DNA from: Roseomonas nitratireducens
Lineage (GTDB): Bacteria > Pseudomonadota > Alphaproteobacteria > Acetobacterales > Acetobacteraceae
Assembly (NCBI RefSeq): GCF_017813355.1
Contig: NZ_JAGIYZ010000002.1
Coordinates: 310,001 to 374,000, forward strand
DNA: 64,000 nucleotides
Direction of reading: 5' to 3'
Shown here: piece after piece, positions 25,978 through 35,939 of the stretch
How the letters are laid out: every line of letters begins with the position of its first letter
Numbering within the stretch: the stretch's first letter is position 1
Notes under the pieces: model-generated
What the model was told of the DNA's origin: nothing
What the model saw: the letters and a program-made list of their open reading frames with translations, nothing else
Database searches by the model: none
Position numbers and translations under genes: made by a program

Positions 25978-28290
25978 TCAGCGTGGCGCGTCCCGCAGGG
26001 CGCGCCACAGCCGTTCCGCCGTCGCCGGCATGTCCGGCGCGCGCGCGCCCGCCTGCGCCAGCGCATCGGCCACGGCGTTCATCACCACCTGCGGCGCGGC
26101 GATCGCGCCGGCCTGCCCGACGCCCTTCACGCCGAGCGCGTTCGATGCCGTCGGCGTGCCTTCCAGCAGCACGTCGAGGTCGGGCAGGTCGTCCGCGCGC
26201 GGCAGCGCGTAGTCCATCAGCGATCCGGCCAGCGGCTGGCCGGAGTCCGCGTCGAAGGCGACGTTCTCGAGCAGCGCCTGCCCGATGCCCTGCGCCACGC
26301 CGCCCTGCACCTGGCCGCGCGTCAGCATCGGGTTCACCAGCCGACCATAGTCGTCCACCGCCACGTAGCGCGCGAGGCGCGCGGCGCCGGTCTCCCGGTC
26401 GATCTCCACCTCGGCCGCGTGGCAGCCATTGGGGAAGGTGACGAGGTCCGATCCGTTGTGCGCGCCGGCGGCGAGGCCGGGTGCCATGCCCTCCGGCAGG
26501 TTGGCGGGATCGGTGGCTGCGGCCGCGAGCGCGGGAAGGTCGATGAAGCGATCGCTGCCGCGCACCGCGAAGCGACCTTCCGCGAAGTCCAGCAGCGCGG
26601 GATCCGCCTGCAGCAGATGCGCGGCCAGTGCCCGGGCCTTGTCCAGCAGCGCGTCGATGGCAAGCACCAGCGCCTGCCCGCCCATGTGCAGCGACCGCGC
26701 GCCGCCATGGCCGTTGCCGTTGGGCAGCAGGTCGGTATCGGCCTGCGCGTAGCGGATGCGCTCCATCGGCAGGCCAAGACGGTCGGCGGCGACCTGCGGG
26801 AAGGAGGTCTCATGCCCCTGCCCGTTCGAATGCGTTCCGGTCGCGACCACCGCGCTGCCATCGGGCAGGATCTCCGCGCTCGCCCATTCGCCCGGCGCGC
26901 CGCGCGCGGTCTCGAGGAAGCAGGCGATCCCGCGGCCGAGCAGCCCCCCGCGCGCCGCCGCCGCCGCGCGCCGCGCCGGGAAGCCCACCGCGTCTGAGGC
27001 CTGCGCCAGCACGTCGAGATTCGCCGCGAAGCGCCCGCCATCCACCTTCATGCCCATCGCCGTCACGCGCGCCGCGTCGGGCATCATGTTCAGCGCGCGC
27101 AGCGCGGCGGGGTCGGCGCCGGTCTCGCGCGCGGCGGCATCGACCAGGCGCTCGATGATGTAGTTCGCCTCGGGCTTGCCGGCGCCGCGATAGGCGTCGA
27201 TCGGCGGCGTGGTGGTGAAGGCGCCGCGCACCACCAGGTGCATCGCGGGAATGGCGTAGACGCCGCCCATGGCGGTCGAGAAGGCGTTGGTCGGGCAGTG
27301 CGGCCCGACGGCCGACAGATAGGCGCCCATGTCGGCGACCGTCTCGACATCCAGGCCGAGGAAGCGCCCCTGCGCGTCGAGCGCGAGCCTCGCGCGCGCG
27401 CGCAGGTCCCGCCCATGCACCGCGCCGGAGAATTCCTCCCCCGGCTCGGCCACCCAGCGCACCGGCGCGCCGAGCCGTCGCGCCGCGACCAGCGCCGCGA
27501 CATATTCCGGGAACAGCAGGTTCTTCAGCCCGAAGCCGCCGCCGACATCGGGGCATGAGAGATGGAAGTCCGCTTCCGGCAGGCCCAGCACCGTCGCGAG
27601 CTGGCGGCGCACGCCATGCACGCCCATCCCGGTGAAGACCAGGTCGAAGCGCCCGTCCGCGAAGCGCGCGAGGCAGGCGCGGGGTTCGAGCGGCAGCGCG
27701 TGCACGCGGTTGTTGAACAGTTCGAGCGAGACGATGCGCGCGGCGCCGGCGAAGGCGGCATCGGTCGCGGCCCGGTCGCCCTTCTCGAAGCGGAAGGCCT
27801 CGTTGCCGGGTGCCTCGGGCCAGATGGCGGGGGCGCCCTCCGCCAGCGCGGCGGCGGCATCGACGATGGCGGGCAGCGCCTCGTACTCGACCTCGATCGC
27901 CTCGGCCGCGTCGCGCGCGGCCATCTCGCTTTCCGCCACCACGAAGGCGACGGGCTGGCCGACATGGCGCACGCGATCCGTGGCGAGCACGGGGCGACGC
28001 GGCACCACCAGCGGCTTCACGGCGGCGAGCACGCTCGTGCAGGGCAGCGGGCCGACGCCCTCCGCGGCGAGGTCCGCCGCCGTCAGGACCAGGCGGACCC
28101 CCGGCATGGCTCGGGCAGCGGCGGTATCGATCCGTCGGAGGTCCGCATGCGCATGGGGGGATCGCACCGCCACCGCGTGCAGCGCGCCGGGCGCCGGCAG
28201 GTCGGCCACGTAGCGGCCGCGCCCCGTCAGGAAGCGCGCATCCTCGATGCGACGAAGGGAGGTGCCGCTGATCGTACCGTCCATGCCCAT
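25978..28290 (-). CDS. Xanthine dehydrogenase family molybdopterin-binding subunit with Glu-to-Gln at the catalytic site
   Basis: About 770 residues. It begins with RRIEDARFLTGRGRYVADL, has GGGFGLKNLLFPEY and AYRGAGKPEANY (a form II rather than true CO dehydrogenase loop), and ends with NALGVKGVGQAGAIAAPQ. In relatives the last motif carries GxGE, whose Glu is the catalytic base; here it is Gln near residue 726. No FAD (CoxM) or 2Fe-2S (CoxS) partner lies nearby. Start is ambiguous (28290, 28284 or 28311). It could be inactive, altered in chemistry or paired with subunits elsewhere. Confidence 0.85.
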   Translation of the reverse strand: MGMDGTISGTSLRRIEDARFLTGRGRYVADLPAPGALHAVAVRSPHAHADLRRIDTAAARAMPGVRLVLTAADLAAEGVGPLPCTSVLAAVKPLVVPRRPVLATDRVRHVGQPVAFVVAESEMAARDAAEAIEVEYEALPAIVDAAAALAEGAPAIWPEAPGNEAFRFEKGDRAATDAAFAGAARIVSLELFNNRVHALPLEPRACLARFADGRFDLVFTGMGVHGVRRQLATVLGLPEADFHLSCPDVGGGFGLKNLLFPEYVAALVAARRLGAPVRWVAEPGEEFSGAVHGRDLRARARLALDAQGRFLGLDVETVADMGAYLSAVGPHCPTNAFSTAMGGVYAIPAMHLVVRGAFTTTPPIDAYRGAGKPEANYIIERLVDAAARETGADPAALRALNMMPDAARVTAMGMKVDGGRFAANLDVLAQASDAVGFPARRAAAAARGGLLGRGIACFLETARGAPGEWASAEILPDGSAVVATGTHSNGQGHETSFPQVAADRLGLPMERIRYAQADTDLLPNGNGHGGARSLHMGGQALVLAIDALLDKARALAAHLLQADPALLDFAEGRFAVRGSDRFIDLPALAAAATDPANLPEGMAPGLAAGAHNGSDLVTFPNGCHAAEVEIDRETGAARLARYVAVDDYGRLVNPMLTRGQVQGGVAQGIGQALLENVAFDADSGQPLAGSLMDYALPRADDLPDLDVLLEGTPTASNALGVKGVGQAGAIAAPQVVMNAVADALAQAGARAPDMPATAERLWRALRDAPR

Positions 28291-28325
28291 GTCCCGAACT
28301 GCCCGGCGCATGATGCGCCGGCCGG

Positions 28326-28925
28326 TCAGCCCCGCGCCAGTCGCCGTTCCACGAAGTCGAGCCGGTCCTGGCCCCAGAAGATGTCCTCCCCGATCACGTA
28401 GGAGGGCGCGCCGAAGACGCCGCGGGCGAGCGCCGCCTCGGTATCCGCCATGCGGCGTTCGAGCCAGCGCGGATCGGCGGCGAGCGAGGCGACCTGGCCG
28501 GCGTCGAGCCCGCATTCGGCGATCAGCGCCGCGAGGGTGGCGGGGTCGGCGGGGTTCGCCTCCTCCTCCCACAGCGCCTTGAGGATGCGGTGGGCGAGGC
28601 GGATCGCCGGCGCGTCGCCGATCGTCTCCCGCACCGCGATCACGGCGGCGCAGCCGGGCAGCTCGTTGTGCGGGAAGTGCCGCGGCTGGATGGTGATGGG
28701 AATGCCGAGCTGCTCCCGCCAGCGCGCCAGTTCCTGCAGGCGATAGGCCTGCCGCTGGGGCGATCGCTTGGGCAGCGGCAGGCCGCCGGAATTGGCGAAG
28801 ATGGTGCCGAAATCGACCGGGAAGATGCGCAGCGTCGCGCCGTGCCGCGCGGCCATCGCCTCGATCCGCGCCGCGCCAAGATGCGTCCAGGGGGAATTCA
28901 GCGAAGCGAAGTAGTCGATATGCAT
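28326..28925 (-). CDS. 2-hydroxychromene-2-carboxylate isomerase-like DsbA family protein
   Basis: 199 residues. The opening IDYFASLNSPWTHLGA carries Ser11, the glutathione-activating serine of the HCCA isomerase/kappa-GST group. The C-terminal VFGAPSYVIGEDIFWGQDRL has the cis-Pro loop and the GxDRLDF end. I used ATG 28925 because GGAG precedes it at proper spacing; an ATG 12 nt upstream is an alternative. It probably isomerises an aromatic or enoyl intermediate with glutathione. It lies 35 nt upstream of the molybdenum hydroxylase gene on the same strand. Confidence 0.8.
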   Translation of the reverse strand: MHIDYFASLNSPWTHLGAARIEAMAARHGATLRIFPVDFGTIFANSGGLPLPKRSPQRQAYRLQELARWREQLGIPITIQPRHFPHNELPGCAAVIAVRETIGDAPAIRLAHRILKALWEEEANPADPATLAALIAECGLDAGQVASLAADPRWLERRMADTEAALARGVFGAPSYVIGEDIFWGQDRLDFVERRLARG

Positions 28926-28944
28926 GGCGGTCTCCATGGCGGGG

Positions 28945-29826
28945 TCAGCGGCGACGGGATTCCGTCACCGCGATCGTGATCCCGGCGGCGATGATGATGC
29001 CGGCGCCGAGCCAGGTGAAGGCATCCGGGAACAGCCCCGTGATGATGTAGCCCACGGCGACGGACCCGATCATCTGCCAGTACTGGAAGGGGGAGATGAC
29101 GTTGGCCTGCCCGTAGGTCATGGCCTTCGCCACGCACCAATGCCCCCCGGCGCCGAGGCAGCCGAGTGCCAGCATCAGCAGCACGTCGACGATGGAATTC
29201 GGCGTCACCCAGGCGAAGGGCACGACGAAGGACATGACGACGGTGCCGATCAGCGCGGAATACATCACCGAGGTCTCGGGCCGGTCGATGCCGGCGACCT
29301 GCCGCGTGAAGATCTGGTAGACCGCGTAGCAGAAGGCCGAGCCGACGATCAGCAGGGCGGCCGGCTGGAATACCTCGCTGCCCGGGCGGATCACGACCAG
29401 CACGCCGAGGAAGCCGACGATGACGGCCGCGAGCCGGCGCGGGTCGATCTTCTCGCCCAGCATCGGCAGCGCGAGCAGCGTGACGAAGAAGGGCGTCATG
29501 AAGGAGATCGAGGCCGCCTTGGCGAGCGGCACGTCCTTCACCGCGAAGAAGAACAGGGTGGTCGAGCCGAGCAGCAGCAGCGAGCGCGACACCTGCGCGA
29601 AGCGCCGCCGCGTGCCCAGGATGCCGATGCCGTATCTCGGCACGACGAGCAGCAGCACGATGGCGAGGTGCCCCGCGGTGCGCGCCCAGATGATCTGTTC
29701 CGAAGGGTAGGTTCGCGAGAGGACCTGCACGATCCCGTTCATGATCGGGAACAGCGTCGTCGCCACGCACATGAAGAAGATGCCGAGCCAGAGGCGGCGG
29801 CGCGCGTCCTGGCTGGACTCGCTCAT
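28945..29826 (-). CDS. EamA/DMT family transporter
   Basis: 293 residues with about ten hydrophobic helices in two EamA repeats; typical segments are EQIIWARTAGHLAIVLLL and FMTPFFVTLLALPMLGEKI in repeat one, and GYIITGLFPDAFTWLGAGII near the end. This is the size and layout of drug/metabolite exporters for amino acids and related metabolites. It is 19 nt upstream of the isomerase gene and so may be in the same transcript. The substrate is unknown. Confidence 0.85.
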   Translation of the reverse strand: MSESSQDARRRLWLGIFFMCVATTLFPIMNGIVQVLSRTYPSEQIIWARTAGHLAIVLLLVVPRYGIGILGTRRRFAQVSRSLLLLGSTTLFFFAVKDVPLAKAASISFMTPFFVTLLALPMLGEKIDPRRLAAVIVGFLGVLVVIRPGSEVFQPAALLIVGSAFCYAVYQIFTRQVAGIDRPETSVMYSALIGTVVMSFVVPFAWVTPNSIVDVLLMLALGCLGAGGHWCVAKAMTYGQANVISPFQYWQMIGSVAVGYIITGLFPDAFTWLGAGIIIAAGITIAVTESRRR

Positions 29827-29883
29827 GCTGTTCGTAGGGTCCGGCGTTTCACCCGAGCAGCCTGTCCCGCCCGGGGGGCCGGG

Positions 29884-31089
29884 TCAACGCGCGACCGGCC
29901 GCCGCAGCGCCCAGAAGGCCAGGGCCCCCGCGGCATAGGCCAGGATGGAGAGGATGAAGGCCGGCCGGTAGGTGCCGGTAAGGTCGAAGAGCAAGCCCGC
30001 CCCCCAGGAGCCGAGCCCCGCCCCGAGCCCCGATCCGACGGTGATGACGCCGAGGATCGTCCCGAGCCTCGGGCCGCCGAACAGGTCCGCGGTCTTCGCC
30101 GTGATCGCCGGCCCGCGCGCCCCCCATGTGATTCCAAAGAAGCAGGCATGCAGCCAGAGCAGGAGGTGCTGGTCGCCCGATCCGATGCCGAGCGCGGCCG
30201 CGACGCCGACGATGGAGATGGCATAGGCGAGGATCGCCGCGCGCTCCCGGCCGATATGGTCGGAGATGGTCCCCGTCAGGATCACGCCGGGCAAGGCGAG
30301 AAGGCTGCCCATGCCCAGGACGAAGGCCGCGTAGAGCGGTTCGAACCCCTGCCCCACCGCGAAGGCGAGCTGGTGGAGGGAGACGAGGAAGCTGCCGATG
30401 CTGGTCAGCATGTAGACCAGGAACAGCAGCCAGAAATGCCGGGTGCGCATGGCCTGGCCGAGGGTCCAGTCCACCCCGTCCAGCGTCCCGCCGCCCGCCG
30501 TCGCCCGAGCGATCCGGTCCGTGCCGCGGAACATCGCGGCCAGCGGCAGCACCAGCAGCCCCATCAGCCCGGCCTGCAGCAGGTAGGCGTTGCGCCAGCC
30601 GGAGGCATCCACCAGCCATTGCGCCAGCGGCGCCGAGATGGCCCGTCCGAAGCCGTTGGCCGATTGCAGCAAGGATATCGCCATGCCCCGCTGCGCCACG
30701 AACAGGCGGGAGACCAGCGGCACGAAGACGACCAGGCCGATGCAGGACGCGCCCAGCGTCATCACCACGCCGTAGAGCAGCACCACCTGCCACAGCGCAT
30801 CCGCCTGGGAACTGCCGAGCAGGCCAAGGGCGAGGAGGACCCCGCCGAGGAGCACCATCCGCCGCTCCCCGATCCGGTCCACCAGGCCGCCGACGAGTGG
30901 GGAGGCGATGCCGCCCACCACCTGGCCGACCGAATAGGCGAGGCTCGCCTCCGCCCTCGACCAGGCGAAATCCTCGACGAAGGCCAGGAGGAACACCGCA
31001 TAGGCGTGCATCAGGCTGGCGCTGACGGTGAAGGCGAGAAAGCCGCCGGCCACGATGAGCCATGCCTGGCGTGTCGGTCCTGCCTGCAT
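29884..31089 (-). CDS. MFS transporter (oxalate/formate antiporter-like)
   Basis: 401 residues from the ATG at 31089, with 12 hydrophobic segments. VGGLVDRIGERRMVLLGG is the loop 2-3 motif and TISDHIGRERAAILAY its counterpart in the second half. Its profile is that of the monocarboxylate/oxalate-formate MFS branch. A longer start (TTG 31149) has no signal to support it. It is read towards the EamA gene, 58 nt away. It probably moves an organic acid. Confidence 0.8.
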   Translation of the reverse strand: MQAGPTRQAWLIVAGGFLAFTVSASLMHAYAVFLLAFVEDFAWSRAEASLAYSVGQVVGGIASPLVGGLVDRIGERRMVLLGGVLLALGLLGSSQADALWQVVLLYGVVMTLGASCIGLVVFVPLVSRLFVAQRGMAISLLQSANGFGRAISAPLAQWLVDASGWRNAYLLQAGLMGLLVLPLAAMFRGTDRIARATAGGGTLDGVDWTLGQAMRTRHFWLLFLVYMLTSIGSFLVSLHQLAFAVGQGFEPLYAAFVLGMGSLLALPGVILTGTISDHIGRERAAILAYAISIVGVAAALGIGSGDQHLLLWLHACFFGITWGARGPAITAKTADLFGGPRLGTILGVITVGSGLGAGLGSWGAGLLFDLTGTYRPAFILSILAYAAGALAFWALRRPVAR

Positions 31090-31273
31090 GTCGGGGGATG
31101 GCGTCCTTGCTTCGAGCGGAGGATGGGCGGGAGGGTGGCGGCAAGACAACCCGCGGAATGCGGGATGCTGGGTCCCTGCCCGTCACGCCAGTTTAACCCT
31201 TCTTCGCGTATGGGCAGAGAATGAACACCGTAAGCGACTTCGTACGGAGCCTTGGAACGCTGACCCGCCGGCC

Positions 31274-32041
31274 ATGACTCCGAATTCGGGCGGCAGGAAA
31301 CTGTTGAGCGAGGTCAGCGCGGCACTCGATGCGCTCGCGCGCCGGCTTGCGCAGCAGCAGCAGGCCGCCGTCGCGGTCTGCGGCCTGGCCGTCCGGGCGG
31401 AGGAGATCGCGGCCAGCGCGCGCCGCCTTGCCTATGGGGCGGGTGGCGGGGCGGCGGAGGCCGACTTCATCGGCGAACTCGAGGAATTCTCGGCGGATCT
31501 GCGGCGCGCCGTCGATCTCGCGGCGCAGGATGCCCTGACCGGCAAGGCCGTGGCGAAGGCGCTGCTGCAGCATGTGACGACGATCGACACGCTGGCGCGC
31601 GACGTGGACTCGCTCGATGTCGCCACCGTCCGTGCCCGGCTGCGCCCGCTGGCGGTCACGCTCGCGGAAATCCCCGCAACCCAGCAGGCGAGCGATACGC
31701 GAAAGGCGGAACTCCTGGCGCTGGCGGAGCGGGCCGAGGATGCCTCGGCCAAGGCGGTCTCGATCGCCAAGGCGCGTCCCGGCGCGCGCCGCGACATGAT
31801 GCTGGAGGTCGCCCGGTCGGTCGCCACCCTGGCCGAGGATGTCGCCGTCGCCGCGGTGGCCTTCGGCAAGGACGCGGACATGGCAGCCAAGGCCGCCGAA
31901 GTCATGATGGGGCGCACGCAGATGACGAAGCCCGCCCCGGAAAACAAGGCGGCGGACACGATCGGCGCGGTCGTCCGGGCGCTGAACGGGGAACCCGTGG
32001 CGCCCGGCGAGCGGATCGACTGGGGCGTCCGCTCCCGCTGA
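31274..32041 (+). CDS. Unknown helical, Ala-rich protein
   Basis: 255 residues, almost all predicted helix, with no signal peptide and no motif I know. Heptad-like runs (LLSEVSAALDALARRLAQQQ, SIAKARPGARRDMMLEVARS) suggest a coiled coil or helical bundle. A tail of about 50 residues is more polar and ends in WGVRSR. It stands alone with opposite-strand genes on both sides. The upstream 180 bp hold no clear promoter. I assign no function. Confidence 0.7.
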   Translation: MTPNSGGRKLLSEVSAALDALARRLAQQQQAAVAVCGLAVRAEEIAASARRLAYGAGGGAAEADFIGELEEFSADLRRAVDLAAQDALTGKAVAKALLQHVTTIDTLARDVDSLDVATVRARLRPLAVTLAEIPATQQASDTRKAELLALAERAEDASAKAVSIAKARPGARRDMMLEVARSVATLAEDVAVAAVAFGKDADMAAKAAEVMMGRTQMTKPAPENKAADTIGAVVRALNGEPVAPGERIDWGVRSR

Positions 32042-32060
32042 GCCTCGCCCGCGTCCGGCG

Positions 32061-33083
32061 TCAGACCGGGAGGTCGCTCGCCAGATGGAACAGGCAGTCG
32101 CCGCGCTTCGTGCGCGCGGGGATGCGCTTGCACATCACGATGCCGGCCGCCTTGAACGCGATTTCCACCGGCGGCAGCCAGGGCGTCTCCGGCATGTGGA
32201 TGCGCGCCGCCGGCGTGCCGGGCACGACCTCGTCGCCGAGTTCGACCAGCGGTTCGAAGACGCCGTTCTCCGGCGCGTAGACGTACATCTCGGGCCCGCG
32301 CACATCGAGGAAGCGGGTCGCGACGGGCGGCTCCACCCAATGCTCCCGCCCCAGGATGCCGAGATGGACGAGGAGGTTGCGCAGGCCGCGCTCGGCGATC
32401 GCGAGGCCGGAGGCATTCACCGCCCCGGCGCCGCCGAGTTCCGTCCCGAGCGAGATGCGCCCGCGGCGATCCGCGCCGCTGCCCAAGGTCTGGTCGCCCC
32501 CCTGCCCCTGCGCGCCGCCCTGGATGTAGGTGTAGGGCGCGCCGAAGGCCCGCAGCGCGGCGAGTTGCTTCGCATAGAGCGCCGGGTCCGCCGACTGCTT
32601 GGCGAGCGCGGTCGGGATGTAGTTGAGCGAGGACCCGCCCGAATGCAGGTCGATGACGAGGTCGGCGCGGGTGATGAGTTCGCTGTCGATGTAGTGCGCG
32701 ATCTGTCGCGTGACGGTGCCGTCCGGGTCGCCCGGGAAGATCCGGTTCATGTTGAGGTCGTCGATCGGCGAGACGCGGCGGCCAATGAGGGCGGCGGGAT
32801 AATTCGCCATCGGCAGCATGATGACGCGGCCCTTGATCATGCCCGGCTCGAGCCACTTGATCAGGTTCGTCAGCGCGACCTGGCCCTCGTACTCGTCGCC
32901 ATGGTTGCCGGAACTGAAGAAGGCGGTCGGCCCCTCCCCATTCTTCACGACGACGATCGGGATCGGCAGGAAGCCGTAGGCGCTGTCATGCGTCGAATGG
33001 AACAGGCGGATGAAGCCGGTCTGCTTGCCGTCCCGGTCGAAATCGACCTCGGGCACCAGGCGGGATTTGCGGGGTTCTGGCAT
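32061..33083 (-). CDS. Succinylglutamate desuccinylase/aspartoacylase (M14) family deacylase
   Basis: 340 residues, a zinc-dependent acylase. SSGNHGDEYEGQVAL gives the HxxE zinc pair, NMNRIFPGDPDG the substrate loop, and DLHSGGSSLNYIPTA the third ligand His. The C-terminal beta domain has EPLVELGDEVVPG. This branch includes N-acetyl-diaminobutyrate deacetylase and N-acyl-amino acid deacylases. It is the last gene of the operon 40716 to 32061, directly after an ABC importer, so it probably deacylates the imported amide or peptide. Confidence 0.85.
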   Translation of the reverse strand: MPEPRKSRLVPEVDFDRDGKQTGFIRLFHSTHDSAYGFLPIPIVVVKNGEGPTAFFSSGNHGDEYEGQVALTNLIKWLEPGMIKGRVIMLPMANYPAALIGRRVSPIDDLNMNRIFPGDPDGTVTRQIAHYIDSELITRADLVIDLHSGGSSLNYIPTALAKQSADPALYAKQLAALRAFGAPYTYIQGGAQGQGGDQTLGSGADRRGRISLGTELGGAGAVNASGLAIAERGLRNLLVHLGILGREHWVEPPVATRFLDVRGPEMYVYAPENGVFEPLVELGDEVVPGTPAARIHMPETPWLPPVEIAFKAAGIVMCKRIPARTKRGDCLFHLASDLPV

Positions 33084-33091
33084 GGCGATCC

Positions 33092-34080
<989 letters not shown>

Positions 34081-34084
<4 letters not shown>

Positions 34085-35058
34085 GGCGGGGCGAGTTCCC
34101 GCGCGCGGAAGCAGGCCGCGCTATGGCCGGGTTCGAGTGTCTCCAGCAGCGGGATCGCCGTGCCGCAGGCGGGTTCGGCGTGCAGGCAGCGTGGCGCGAA
34201 GCGGCAGCCGGACGGGCGCCGCGCCGGTTCGGGAAGCGTGCCGGGAATGGCGACGAGCCGCGCCCGGTCCTCGGTGAGCGAGGGCACGCATTCGAGCAAG
34301 CCGCGCGTGTAAGGGTGCAGCGGGCGGTCGAAGATGGTCGCGACCGGCGCTTCCTCGATCACCCGGCCGGCATACATCACCATCACGCGGTCCGCCGTCT
34401 CGGCGATCACGCCCATGTTGTGGGTGATGATGACGATGCCCATGCCGAATTCGTCGCGCAGGTCCATCAGCAGGTCGAGGATCTGCGCCTGGATGGTCAC
34501 GTCGAGAGCCGTCGTCGGCTCGTCCGCGATCAGCAGCTTGGGATTGCAGGCGAGCGCCATGGCGATCATCACGCGCTGGCGCTGCCCGCCGGACATCTGG
34601 TGCGGGTAGTCGTCCAGCCGCCGCGCGGCGGACGGGATGCCGACCTTGTCGAGCATTGCGATCGCGCGGCGCCGCAGTTCGGCCTGCGGCAGGCGCTCAT
34701 GCGCCGCGATCGTCTCCATGATCTGGTCGCCGATGGAGAAGACCGGGTTCAGTGAGGTCATCGGCTCCTGGAAGATCATCGAGATCCCGGGGCCGCGCAC
34801 GGTCTGCATCTCACGTTCGGACAGGCGGGTCAGGTCGCGGCCGCCGAACAGCACCTCCCCCGCCGCGATGCGTGCCGGGGGGCGTGGCAGCAGGCCCATC
34901 ACGGTCAGCGCCGTGACCGACTTGCCCGAACCGGATTCGCCGACGATGCCGAGGATCTGGCCTTCCTCGAGGGAGAAGGAGACCTCCTCGATCGCGTTCA
35001 CCTCGCCCCGCCCGGTCATGAAGGCGGTGGTCAGGCCGCGGACCTCCAGCAGCTTCAC
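34081..35058 (-). CDS. Dipeptide/oligopeptide ABC importer ATPase, DppD type
   Basis: 325 residues from GTG 35058, which overlaps the permease stop (GTGA). Walker A is GESGSGKSV, signature [14 protein letters not shown], Walker [13 protein letters not shown]. The C-terminal [15 protein letters not shown] is the oligo_HPY cysteine cluster. The longer reading upstream is only a shadow of the permease gene. Together with the DppF ATPase it forms the nucleotide-binding heterodimer. Confidence 0.92.
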
Positions 35059-35939
35059 TGCTGGATCCTGAGCCGCGGATCGAGCACGTCGCGCAGCCCG
35101 TCGCCCAGCAGGTTGAGGCCCATGACGGTGATCATCAGCGCGACGCCGGGGATGGTGATGATCCAGGGCGCCTCCCGCATGAAGTCGCGGCCCTCGGCCA
35201 TGATGTTGCCCCAGGTGGGCGTGGGCGGCACGGCGCCGACGCCGAGGAAGGACAGCGTCGCCTCGCTGAGCACCGCGTAGGCGAACAGGAAGGACAGCTG
35301 CACGATCATCGGCGCCATGGCGTTGGGCAGGATGTGGTGGCGCAGGATCCGCCAATGGCCGGCGCCGGCGGCGACCGCGGCCTGCACGTATTCCATCTCC
35401 CGCAGCACGATGACCGAGGAGCGCACGATCCGCGCCGTGCGCGGGATGTAGACGATGGACAGCGCGAGGATGACGTTCAGCGTGGAAGGCCCGAGCACCG
35501 AGGTCACCGCGATGGCGAGCAGGATGGCGGGGAAGGCCATCAGCGCGTCGTTCACGCGCATCAGTGCGTTGTCGAGCTTGCGGAAATAGCCCGCCGCCGC
35601 GCCGATCAGCGTGCCGAACACCGCGTTCAGCGCGACGACGGACGCGCCGATGATCATGGACAGCTGCGCCCCCCAGACCACGCGCGCCCAGAGCGAACGG
35701 CCGAAATTGTCCGTGCCGAAGACCCAGGCCTCCCCGGGCGGGAGGAACTTATTGCGCATGGACAGGCGCTGCGGATCGACGTTCGTGATCCAGGGCGCGG
35801 CGATGCCGATGCCGGCGACGATGGCGAAGAGGAAAAGCCCTGTCACGAACAGGCGATGGCGGAACAGCCGCCGCAGCGTCGCGCGCGCGGGGTGTTCGCG
35901 CTTGAGCGCGATGCCCTCGGCGTCCAGCGCCTCACTCAT
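35055..35939 (-). CDS. Dipeptide ABC importer permease, DppC type
   Basis: 294 residues, with one N-terminal membrane helix (LFVTGLFLFAIVAGIGIA) ahead of the five-helix permease core. The EAA-like loop is YVQAAVAAGAGHWRILRHHI. The early segment GTDNFGRSLWARVVWG is typical of DppC/OppC. It overlaps the DppB gene by 8 nt and DppD by 4 nt. It forms the membrane channel with DppB for the imported amide or peptide. Confidence 0.9.
   Translation of the reverse strand: MSEALDAEGIALKREHPARATLRRLFRHRLFVTGLFLFAIVAGIGIAAPWITNVDPQRLSMRNKFLPPGEAWVFGTDNFGRSLWARVVWGAQLSMIIGASVVALNAVFGTLIGAAAGYFRKLDNALMRVNDALMAFPAILLAIAVTSVLGPSTLNVILALSIVYIPRTARIVRSSVIVLREMEYVQAAVAAGAGHWRILRHHILPNAMAPMIVQLSFLFAYAVLSEATLSFLGVGAVPPTPTWGNIMAEGRDFMREAPWIITIPGVALMITVMGLNLLGDGLRDVLDPRLRIQQ

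Noticed and set aside
31190-31240. A flagellar-type (sigma28) promoter upstream of the helical protein
   Set aside because: No convincing TAAA or GCCGATAA boxes at the right spacing.
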